Below, one piece after another: positions 6,999 to 12,758 of a stretch of DNA of 15,687 nt. The notes under the pieces are model-generated. The model searched no databases and was not told the origin of the DNA. It worked only from the letters and a program-made list of their open reading frames with translations. How positions within the stretch are numbered: position 1 is the stretch's first letter; the number at the start of each line of letters is the position of its first letter. The translations under genes were made by a program, and so were the position numbers. Source of the stretch: JAAAOZ01 sp964496595 (GTDB lineage Bacteria > Chloroflexota > Anaerolineae > B4-G1 > SLSP01); assembly GCA_964496595.1 (NCBI GenBank), contig CAZCAI010000121.1, positions 1-15,687 on the forward strand, in the 5' to 3' direction.

Positions 6999-7411
6999 TC
7001 GTTCAACTCCCGGATCATAGTTTGGGCGTATTCTCGCCAATGGGGATGCGATCCCTCATCTAGATAGGCCTTGAAATCGGAGACGGCCTCCGGGTACTCC
7101 TGCAATTGCTGGTAGGCGACGCCGCGATTGAAGTGCGCCTCGGTCAGGTCAGGGTCAAGCTTCAGCGCGATGGTGAAATCCTGGATCGCTTTCCGGGGAT
7201 GATTCAACTCGCGCCACCAGAGGACGCCGCGTTCCAGGTAGATGTGGGCCGCTTGAGGATTCCAGAGCAGCGCCCGGTCGAAATTCTGGATCGCCGCCTC
7301 ATACTCCTTGCGCAGGCCCCGGGTGTTACCCCAATGGCGATGCGCCAATCCCATCCCACGATACCAGCCCGCGAAGAGGCTGCTAAGCCACGATTTGATT
7401 GTGTCGATCAT
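6968..7411 (-). CDS. Small TPR-repeat protein
   Basis: A 147-residue protein with three tetratricopeptide repeats at about residues 18-52, 53-87 and 88-121. Typical phrases are EYEAAIQNFDRALLWNP, HPRKAIQDFTIALKLDP and YQQLQEYPEAVSDFKAYL. TPR arrays serve protein-protein contacts; a partner cannot be read from the sequence. Its ATG overlaps the stop of the glycosyltransferase gene (ATGA at 7408-7411), so it is translated in the same operon, and its 3' end overlaps the lipoprotein gene. The N-terminus (MIDTIKSWLSSLFAGWYRG) is amphipathic and could sit on the membrane, though it is not a clear signal peptide. Confidence 0.85.
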   Translation of the reverse strand: MIDTIKSWLSSLFAGWYRGMGLAHRHWGNTRGLRKEYEAAIQNFDRALLWNPQAAHIYLERGVLWWRELNHPRKAIQDFTIALKLDPDLTEAHFNRGVAYQQLQEYPEAVSDFKAYLDEGSHPHWREYAQTMIRELNEWLSKPSGGC

Positions 7412-8526
7412 GATGCTGACATCTCCCGATATACAGATATCGTTTCCTGCGCAACCTGCCGCTGGGTGAAGCGGGCGAGCACGCGCTCCCGTCCCCGCGC
7501 GCCCAGGGCTAGTCGTACCTGCGATGAAGTAATCAAATGCGCCAGGGCCGCCCGCAGCGCCGCCGCGTCATCCTCGGGGAAGAGCAGGCCCGCGTCCCCA
7601 ATCACGTAGGGAATCTCGCCGCTTTCGGCCCCGACGACGGCGACGCCGCACGCCATCGCCTCGATCAGCACGCGCCCGAACTGCTCCATCCAATTGGGGC
7701 GCGTGCGCGAGGGCAACACCAACACATCCGCCGTCTGGTAGAAGCGCGGCATCTCCACGGAGGGTACCCGCTCGCGAAAAGCCACCCGCTCGCTCAGGCC
7801 GAGCCGTTCGGTCAGCGCGCGGAGCTTCGCCGCCTCCGGCCCGCGCCCCAGAATCGTCGCCCGCCACGCGCCTCCCAACTCGGCCAGCGCGGTCAGCAGT
7901 AGATCCACGCCCTTCTCCGGCACCAAGCGCCCTACATAGACGATGTGGACGATGTGCGGGGGTTGGTCGTCCGGCGCGGGTGTGGACGGCGGCGCGAAGT
8001 GCTGCGGATCGACGCCGAATTGCGGGATCACGGCCAGAGGGCCGTCGTAGCCCTTCTGCCGCCAGACCTGGGCCGCCGTTTGGCTGCCGATGAGCGCGTA
8101 ATCGATGCGGCGGAGGTTGTAGCGCTCCATCCAGACGAAGGGCGGGGGATAGTTGCGCCGGAGATTCTGCCAGGAGAACCAGAGCGCTCGCGCGCCGTGG
8201 CGGCGCGCCAAACGATGGGCGTGGTAGGCGGCCAAGTTGTACGGCTCCTCGTCGATGTGCACGATATCGGGCTGTACCTCGCGCATCACGCGCCCCAGCG
8301 TGGGGTAAACGTGCAGATGAAACGCGCCGTTGAACAGCATCGGAATCACCCGCAAATCATAACCCTCGGTGTGCGCCTGTTCCAGCGGCATCTTGCCCCG
8401 CTCATCCTGCCAGAACGGCGGCACCGCCACCGTCAGCGACATCTCCGGCGCCAGCGCGGCCATCTCCTCTAACTTTCGCTGATACGCGCCCACGATACAA
8501 GCTTTCGACAGCATCAAAACCCGCAC
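7408..8526 (-). CDS. GT4-family glycosyltransferase (GT-B fold)
   Basis: A 372-residue glycosyltransferase of the WaaG/PimB-like GT4 group. The N-terminal half begins MRVLMLSKACIVGAYQRKL and contains DIVHIDEEPYNLAAY. The C-terminal half holds YVGRLVPEKGVDLLLTAL, ILGRGPEAAKLRAL, the ADVLVLPSR motif, and the retaining-GT EX7E motif (EQFGRVLIE), followed by CGVAVVGAESGEIPYVI. Such enzymes transfer a sugar from a nucleotide donor in cell-envelope glycan synthesis; donor and acceptor are unknown. I choose the GTG at 8526 because a perfect AGGAGG (8532-8537) lies five bases upstream. The in-frame ATG at 8541 lies before that site and has no ribosome binding site of its own. First gene of an operon with the TPR and lipoprotein genes. 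Confidence 0.88.
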   Translation of the reverse strand: MRVLMLSKACIVGAYQRKLEEMAALAPEMSLTVAVPPFWQDERGKMPLEQAHTEGYDLRVIPMLFNGAFHLHVYPTLGRVMREVQPDIVHIDEEPYNLAAYHAHRLARRHGARALWFSWQNLRRNYPPPFVWMERYNLRRIDYALIGSQTAAQVWRQKGYDGPLAVIPQFGVDPQHFAPPSTPAPDDQPPHIVHIVYVGRLVPEKGVDLLLTALAELGGAWRATILGRGPEAAKLRALTERLGLSERVAFRERVPSVEMPRFYQTADVLVLPSRTRPNWMEQFGRVLIEAMACGVAVVGAESGEIPYVIGDAGLLFPEDDAAALRAALAHLITSSQVRLALGARGRERVLARFTQRQVAQETISVYREMSAS

Positions 8527-8531
8527 ATATC

Positions 8532-8537
8532 CCTCCT
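8532..8537 (-). promoter_or_regulatory. Ribosome binding site that decides the glycosyltransferase start
   Basis: AGGAGG on the minus strand, five bases from a GTG codon at 8524-8526. It falls inside the reading frame that would start at the ATG of 8539-8541, arguing that this upstream ATG is not the true start. Confidence 0.7.
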
Positions 8538-8576
8538 GCATTAACGGGGATGTTCCGTAAGAACGCCCTTGCTTTT

Positions 8577-8605
8577 AGTATACCTCATTATCGCGCGCGT
8601 GAAAA
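8577..8605 (-). promoter_or_regulatory. Sigma70-type promoter of the glycosyltransferase operon
   Basis: On the minus strand TTTTCA (8600-8605) and TATACT (8577-8582) are 17 bases apart. Transcription would start near 8570, about 45 bases before the GTG at 8526. The -10 box matches the consensus at five of six positions. It faces away from the trpS promoter, about 70 bases to the right. Confidence 0.6.
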
Positions 8606-8617
8606 AGTTTTTCGCGC
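8597..8617. repeat. 21-bp near-palindrome over the -35 box of the glycosyltransferase promoter
   Basis: GCGTGAAAAA (8597-8606) and TTTTTCGCGC (8608-8617) are inverted around one base, with one G-T mismatch. It covers the TTTTCA -35 box of the minus-strand promoter and lies in the divergent region with trpS. The position suits an operator; no cognate regulator is seen in the window. Confidence 0.5.
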
Positions 8618-8667
8618 TTTGAATTACCGATGTCTCACCTCCATTCGTTTCATCCTCTGACCTGAAC

Positions 8668-8696
8668 TTGACACCTCGCGAAACCCGTGCTATAGT
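8668..8696 (+). promoter_or_regulatory. Strong sigma70-type promoter of the trpS leader
   Basis: TTGACA (8668-8673) and TATAGT (8691-8696) with a 17-base spacer: a perfect -35 box and a five-of-six -10 box. Transcription should start near 8703, right before the T-box stem I. Confidence 0.85.
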
Positions 8697-8935
8697 TGTG
8701 ACTAATACAGAACAAAAGCTGTGAATGGGAATAGTAAACGTCAGAGCGAGGGTCTAGAGAGTCGGGGATGGTGGGAACCTGATCCCAGCGCAGGCGTTGA
8801 ATGGCCCCAGGAGCTGCCCGCCGAACTTCTGCTGAACGCAGGAAAGTAGTCCGGGACGGAAACGCTACCGTTATCAAAGCGGAGGATATCGCAGGAAGCT
8901 GTATCCGAACCAAAGTGAGGCTGGCTGGCCACGAG

Positions 8936-8961
8936 ACGCGCCCATCACGGCGCGTTTTTTT
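8936..8961 (+). terminator. Terminator-like hairpin with U7 inside the T-box leader
   Basis: ACGCGCC (8936-8942) and GGCGCGT (8949-8955) form a perfect 7-bp stem with a 6-nt loop, running into TTTTTTT (8955-8961). Flanking segments GGCTGGCTGGCC (8919-8930) and GGCCCAGTTGGCC (8965-8977) can pair as an outer stem (with G-U pairs and one bulge), so this hairpin sits where stem III of a T-box is expected. Confidence 0.7.
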
Positions 8962-9003
8962 GTTGGCCCAGTTGGCCTAACCAGGGTGGCACCACGGGCA
9001 ATC

Positions 9004-9037
9004 ACGCTCGTCCCTTTGCGGGGGCGGGCGTTTTTTT
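9004..9037 (+). terminator. Regulated T-box terminator
   Basis: ACGCTCGTCCC (9004-9014) pairs with GGGGCGGGCGT (9021-9031) through 11 pairs (two G-U) with a 6-nt loop, followed by T7 (9031-9037). It directly follows the T-box sequence, as expected for the terminator that competes with the antiterminator. Confidence 0.9.
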
Positions 9038-9099
9038 GTTGGGAACCAAGATCACTTATTTAATTCGATCAAACCAAATCAAAATTAGGGAGGTGTAGG

Positions 9100-10158
9100 A
9101 TGAAAAAACGAATCTTAACCGGAGATCGTCCGACGGGTAAGTTGCATCTGGGCCACTACGTCGGCAGTCTCAAGAACCGCGTGGCGCTTCAGGATGAGTA
9201 CGAGTGCTTCTTCATCATCGCGGATTTGCACACGTTGACGACGAAGCCGGAGAAGGAGTACATCGAGAAGCTGGGGCGCAATATCTACGATGTGGTGTTG
9301 GATTATCTCTCCGTGGGCGTCGACCCGGAGAAGAGTGTGATCTTCTTGCAGTCGGCGCTGCCGGAGACCTCCGAGTTGAATCTGGTGCTGGAGATGATGG
9401 TCACGCTCCCCCGCCTCGCGCGCCTGCCAAGCATCAAGGATATGGCGCGTGCCGCGCAGATCAACGAGGAGACGATGCCCTTCGGCCTGATCGGCTATCC
9501 TGTGCTCCAGGCCGCCGATATTCTGCTACCGCGCGCGCACCTCGTGCCGGTGGGCAAGGACAACGAGGCGCACGTGGAGATCACGCGCGAGATCGCTCGC
9601 CGCTTCAATCGCATGTACGATGAGGAGGTCTTCCCCATCCCGGATGTGATGATCGGCGATGTGCCAACGCTGGTCGGCATCGACGGCCAGGCGAAGATGA
9701 GTAAGTCGTTGGATAACGCCATCTATCTCTCCGATGACGAGAAAACCGTGAACCAGAAGGTCTTCGGGATGTACACCGATCCTAACCGCGTCCGCGCCGA
9801 TATTCCGGGCCGCGTCGAGGGCAACCCGGTCTTCATCTACCACGATGCCTTCAATCCCGATGTGGATGAGGTGAACGATCTCAAGGCGCGCTATCGCCAG
9901 GGCACGGTAGGCGATGTGGAAGTCAAGCGCAAGTTGGCCCGCGCCATCAACAATTTCCTGGATCCGATCCGCGAGCGCCGGGCGATCTACGCATCGCAGC
10001 CCGGCAAGGTCGAGGAGGTTTTAATGGAAGGCACGCGCCGCATGCAGGAGGAAGCGCGCGCCACAATGCGCCGCGTCTTCTCCGCGATGGGCCTCCCCGG
10101 CCCGCTCCTGCGCGGGGCGCAACAGCGCGGCGAGCCGTTCCGTCTGTTGGATGTTTGA
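9100..10158 (+). CDS. trpS: Tryptophanyl-tRNA synthetase
   Basis: A 352-residue class Ic aminoacyl-tRNA synthetase that charges tRNA-Trp with tryptophan using ATP. The HIGH-type motif is TGKLHLGH (residues 12-19) and the KMSKS loop is a perfect KMSKS at residues 199-203. Other family phrases are FIIADLHTLTT, GLIGYPVLQAADILL, PVGKDNEAHVEITREIARRFN and MYTDPNR. Length fits the family. The ATG at 9100 has GGGAGG at 9088-9093, six bases upstream. Expression is controlled by the T-box leader in front of it, whose UGG specifier agrees with the enzyme's amino acid. The C-terminal tail after about residue 330 is short and unremarkable. Confidence 0.97.
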   Translation: MKKRILTGDRPTGKLHLGHYVGSLKNRVALQDEYECFFIIADLHTLTTKPEKEYIEKLGRNIYDVVLDYLSVGVDPEKSVIFLQSALPETSELNLVLEMMVTLPRLARLPSIKDMARAAQINEETMPFGLIGYPVLQAADILLPRAHLVPVGKDNEAHVEITREIARRFNRMYDEEVFPIPDVMIGDVPTLVGIDGQAKMSKSLDNAIYLSDDEKTVNQKVFGMYTDPNRVRADIPGRVEGNPVFIYHDAFNPDVDEVNDLKARYRQGTVGDVEVKRKLARAINNFLDPIRERRAIYASQPGKVEEVLMEGTRRMQEEARATMRRVFSAMGLPGPLLRGAQQRGEPFRLLDV

Positions 10159-10167
10159 TCCTAACTT

Positions 10168-10266
10168 CTCCTTGCGAAGGTTCCACAAGAGCCTGGGAAT
10201 CCAAAAGCATCGAGACCCGGAAAGACGGCTTGATCGCAAGCAGCTTTGGTTGACCTTCGCAAGGGT
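10168..10266 (+). repeat. Paired-arm intergenic element, copy 2
   Basis: Arms CTCCTTGCGAAGGTT (10168-10182) and GACCTTCGCAAGGGT (10252-10266) are inverted copies around a 69-nt centre. It begins nine bases after the trpS stop and ends 46 bases before the ATPase gene. Compared with copies 1 and 3 the outer arm bases differ, but the 13-base core (CCTTGCGAAGGTT) is kept. Confidence 0.9.
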
Positions 10267-10312
10267 GGAAGAGTTTGATGTTGATGCTAGTTAATGTAAG
10301 GGAGGCCTGGCA

Positions 10313-11038
10313 ATGCAACATATTACCGGCGTGCAGCTCTATCACGATCATTACCCTACCGAGCAATACTATCCATTCAATCTGGCCGTCTTGCGGGCGA
10401 CCTCGCGCCTGACCTTCCGCAAGCCGGTAGCCTTCTTTGTGGGGGAAAACGGCTCGGGGAAATCGACGCTTTTGGACGCGATCACGCGCAAGTGCGGCGT
10501 GCATGTCTGGCATCGATCCAAGCGCCACGTCGCGCATCGCAACCCCTACGAGACGCGCCTGGTCGATTTTATCGATATCGACTGGGCCGACGACGAGGAT
10601 CGCGCGCCTGGATCGTTGTTCCGCGCCGAGACCTTCCGCGAGTTCGCCGATTTCTTGGACGATGTCGCGCTCTGCGATCCGGGCCGGCTCAAATATCAGG
10701 GCGGGGAGCTGCTGAACACCCTCTCGCATGGCGAGGCGATGCTCTCCTACTTCAGCGGGCGCTATGACTTCCGGGGCGTCTACTTCTTGGATGAGCCGGA
10801 GGCCGCCCTCTCGCCCGCCAGTCAGGTGAAGTTCTTGCAGTTGCTGCGAGAGGTCGTCGCCAGGGGACAGGCTCAATTTATCATCGCGACGCACTCGCCG
10901 ATTTTGCTGGCCTATCCAGACGCGCAGATTTTCAGCTTCGATGACACCGAAATCAAGGAGGTGGCTTACGAGGAGACGAACCACTATCAGATCTACCGGG
11001 ATTTTCTCAGCCATCGCGACGCATATTTAAGTAATTGA
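10313..11038 (+). CDS. AAA/ABC-type predicted ATPase
   Basis: A 241-residue single-domain ATPase of the type often annotated as predicted ATPase (COG3910-like, AAA_23/SMC-related). Walker A is GENGSGKST (residues 44-52), an ABC-signature-like LSHGEAM lies in the middle, Walker B is YFLDEPEAALSP with Asp160 and Glu161, and the switch motif is ATHS with His194. No transmembrane span or permease partner is seen, so a transporter role is unlikely. Proteins of this type often act in DNA maintenance or as orphan soluble ATPases; the function here is unknown. GGGAGG lies about ten bases upstream of the ATG. It sits between trpS and trpB, with no convincing terminator on either side, so it could share the T-box-controlled transcript. 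Confidence 0.9.
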   Translation: MQHITGVQLYHDHYPTEQYYPFNLAVLRATSRLTFRKPVAFFVGENGSGKSTLLDAITRKCGVHVWHRSKRHVAHRNPYETRLVDFIDIDWADDEDRAPGSLFRAETFREFADFLDDVALCDPGRLKYQGGELLNTLSHGEAMLSYFSGRYDFRGVYFLDEPEAALSPASQVKFLQLLREVVARGQAQFIIATHSPILLAYPDAQIFSFDDTEIKEVAYEETNHYQIYRDFLSHRDAYLSN

Positions 11039-11040
11039 GA

Positions 11041-11068
11041 TTGATCTTGCTAAGCCGTTAATTTTAAT
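11041..11068 (+). promoter_or_regulatory. Weak candidate promoter ahead of trpB
   Basis: TTGATC (11041-11046) and TTTAAT (11063-11068) are 16 bases apart, directly after the ATPase stop. The match is moderate and chance is possible in this AT-rich spot. It would give a ~130-base leader containing the repeat at 11096-11131. Confidence 0.3.
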
Positions 11069-11095
11069 TCAAGTTGGCATGTCTCTTGTGGCGGA

Positions 11096-11131
11096 ATTAC
11101 GTAAAACGTATTGCGTATTACGTAAAGCGTA
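11096..11131. repeat. Direct repeat pair in the trpB leader
   Basis: ATTACGTAAAACGTA (11096-11110) and ATTACGTAAAGCGTA (11117-11131) differ at one base and are separated by six bases (TTGCGT). Each contains the palindrome TTACGTAA. The 170-base gap between the ATPase and trpB otherwise holds nothing recognisable apart from a weak promoter candidate and the GAAGGAGA ribosome binding site of trpB. Confidence 0.75.
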
Positions 11132-11208
11132 CTAAGACCTTGAGGTTTTACACGACGTATGTACCAGCCGCCGGAGAGAAATAGGCCTAAATCAGAAGGA
11201 GATATAAC

Positions 11209-12576
11209 ATGAAACAGTACAAGTATTTTTTGCCAGAAAGCGAAATGCCCACGCATTGGTACAATATCCTCCCCGATATGAAGACGCCGCCCCCGCCCTA
11301 TCGTCACCCGGCGACGCTGGAGGTGCTCACGCCGCAGGATTTGGCGCCAATCTTCCCGCAGCCGCTGATCGAGCAGGAGGCCAGTCAAGAGCGCTGGATC
11401 GAGATCCCCGAAGAGGTGCAGGATGTGCTCCGCATGTGGCGGCCCGCGCCGCTCTATCGCGCTCACCGCTGGGAGCAGGCGTTGGATACCCCGGCGAAGA
11501 TCTACTATAAATGGGAAGGCGTCAGCCCTCCGGGGAGCCACAAGCCCAACACGGCGGTGGCACAATGCTACTATGCCAGGGAGGAGGGCCTTGAGGGGAT
11601 CTCCACCGAGACGGGCGCCGGGCAGTGGGGCAGCGCACTGAGCTTCGCGGCCCAGTTCTTCGGTCTCAAGTGCAAGGTTTTCATGGTGGCGATCAGCTAT
11701 CAGCAAAAGCCCTATCGGCGGATCGCGATGGAGACCTGGGGCGGCAATGTGATCCCCAGCCCCAGCTCGACGACCCAAGCGGGCCGCGCGATGTTGGCGA
11801 AAGACCCCGAATCGCCAGGGAGCCTGGGCATGGCCATCAGCGAGGCCATCGAGTACGCCGTCACGCACGATGGCTGGAAGTACTTACTGGGCAGCGTGGT
11901 GAACTTCGTAATGCTTCATCAGACAGTCATCGGTCTGGAGGCGATCAAGCAGATGGAGATGGCGGGCGATGAACCGGACATCCTCATCGGCTGCGTCGGC
12001 GGCGGCAGCAACTTCGCGGGCCTCTTTTTGCCCTTTATGCCGAAGAAGCTGAGTGGCGAGCGGCCCGATCTGCGCGTCATCAACGTCGAATCGACCGCGT
12101 GCCCCAGCCTGACCCGTGGCATCTACGCCTACGATTGGGGCGACACAGCCAAGACCGGCCCGGTGGCGAAGATGCACACCGTCGGGCACAACTTCGTCCC
12201 GGCGCCGGTGCACGCGGGTGGCCTGCGCTATCACGGGATGTCGCCCATTATTTGCAGTCTCTTAGATGATGGCTTTGTGGAGGCGCGCGCTTATAACCAG
12301 AAGGAGGTCTTCGACGCCGCGCACAGCTTTGCGCAGGCTGAGGGCTTTATCGTCGCGCCGGAGACCGGGCACGCGGTCAAGGCCACCTACGATGAGGCGA
12401 TGGCCTGTCGTGAGTCCGGTGAGGCCAAGACGATCCTCTTCAACGCCAGCGGCCACGGCCACTTCGATCTCTCCGCCTACGACGCCTATCACCGCGACGA
12501 TCTCATCGATTACGCGCTGGAGGAGGACAAGCTCCAGCGCGCGTTGCGCGAACTGCCGAATATCAAGGGATCGTAA
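11209..12576 (+). CDS. trpB: Tryptophan synthase beta chain, TrpB2 type
   Basis: A 455-residue PLP enzyme that joins indole and serine into tryptophan. It carries the PLP-lysine motif GSHKPNTA with Lys112, the catalytic-Glu loop TETGAGQWG, the phosphate-binding CVGGGSN and the C-terminal NASGHGHFDL. Length well above 400 and the N-terminal extension (MKQYKYFLPESEMPTHWYN) identify the TrpB2 subgroup, which lacks the usual features for TrpA binding and is often not next to trpA. No trpA lies in the window. TrpB2 enzymes may salvage indole or act with other partners; this is family knowledge, not shown here. AAGGAGA lies a few bases before the ATG at 11209. It is the second tryptophan-related gene after trpS. 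Confidence 0.95.
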   Translation: MKQYKYFLPESEMPTHWYNILPDMKTPPPPYRHPATLEVLTPQDLAPIFPQPLIEQEASQERWIEIPEEVQDVLRMWRPAPLYRAHRWEQALDTPAKIYYKWEGVSPPGSHKPNTAVAQCYYAREEGLEGISTETGAGQWGSALSFAAQFFGLKCKVFMVAISYQQKPYRRIAMETWGGNVIPSPSSTTQAGRAMLAKDPESPGSLGMAISEAIEYAVTHDGWKYLLGSVVNFVMLHQTVIGLEAIKQMEMAGDEPDILIGCVGGGSNFAGLFLPFMPKKLSGERPDLRVINVESTACPSLTRGIYAYDWGDTAKTGPVAKMHTVGHNFVPAPVHAGGLRYHGMSPIICSLLDDGFVEARAYNQKEVFDAAHSFAQAEGFIVAPETGHAVKATYDEAMACRESGEAKTILFNASGHGHFDLSAYDAYHRDDLIDYALEEDKLQRALRELPNIKGS

Positions 12577-12590
12577 TATCTTAACATCTT

Positions 12591-12687
12591 AACCTTGCGA
12601 AGGTTGCTGAAAACGCCTTGAATGCTAATAACTTTCCAATATTGAAAGCTATCTCGGCAAAGAGCACAGGCTAACCTTCGCTAGGGT
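12591..12687 (+). repeat. Paired-arm intergenic element, copy 3
   Basis: Arms AACCTTGCGAAGGTT (12591-12605) and AACCTTCGCTAGGGT (12673-12687) are inverted copies, with one further mismatch, around a 67-nt centre. It begins 14 bases after the trpB stop and lies just before the prfA terminator in the convergent gap. The left arm is identical to the left arm of copy 1. Confidence 0.9.
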
Positions 12688-12701
12688 TGGATTTGTCTAA
12701 A

Positions 12702-12734
12702 GAAAAAGCCCCCCGCACTTCTTCGCGGGGGGCT
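12702..12734 (-). terminator. Intrinsic terminator of prfA
   Basis: AGCCCCCCGC (12707-12716) and GCGGGGGGCT (12725-12734) form a perfect 10-bp stem with an 8-nt loop. On the minus strand it is followed by a U-rich tail (from GAAAAA at 12702-12707), 25 bases after the prfA stop. The plus-strand side has no T-run. Confidence 0.88.
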
Positions 12735-12758
12735 GATGCTAGCCGAATCACATTGGAG

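Larger units (their letters stand above)
8703..9037 (+). promoter_or_regulatory. T-box leader (tRNA-Trp sensing) controlling trpS
   Basis: The conserved T-box landmarks appear in order: AGTA (8733-8736), AGAGAG (8756-8761), GGTG (8770-8773), GAA followed by the specifier TGG (8802-8804), GGAG (8810-8813), CGAAC, AGTAG (8845-8849), CCGTTA (8868-8873), and the T-box proper AGGGTGGCACCACGGG (8983-8998). A G/C-rich terminator with U7 follows. The specifier UGG is the tryptophan codon and agrees with the downstream tryptophanyl-tRNA synthetase. Uncharged tRNA-Trp should pair with UGG and, through its acceptor end, with the T-box sequence, favouring the antiterminator and letting transcription into trpS. 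The leader lies between a strong promoter and the trpS ribosome binding site. Landmarks are seen; the mechanism follows from the known T-box class. Confidence 0.93.

Noticed and set aside
9947..11014. Long minus-strand open frame opposite the end of trpS and the ATPase (355 codons)
   Set aside because: It spans two real genes and the paired-arm element between them, with no recognisable domain; antisense artefact.
5734..12687. The paired-arm elements as integron attC sites
   Set aside because: They have conserved ends, a variable centre and follow stop codons, like attC. However, the required RYYYAAC and GTTRRRY ends are not met (only copy 3 has a fitting 3' end), the genes are housekeeping genes in both orientations, and no integrase is present.
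5734..12687. The repeated arms as a CRISPR array
   Set aside because: The arms are in inverted pairs kilobases apart between unrelated genes; there is no regular repeat-spacer series and no cas gene.
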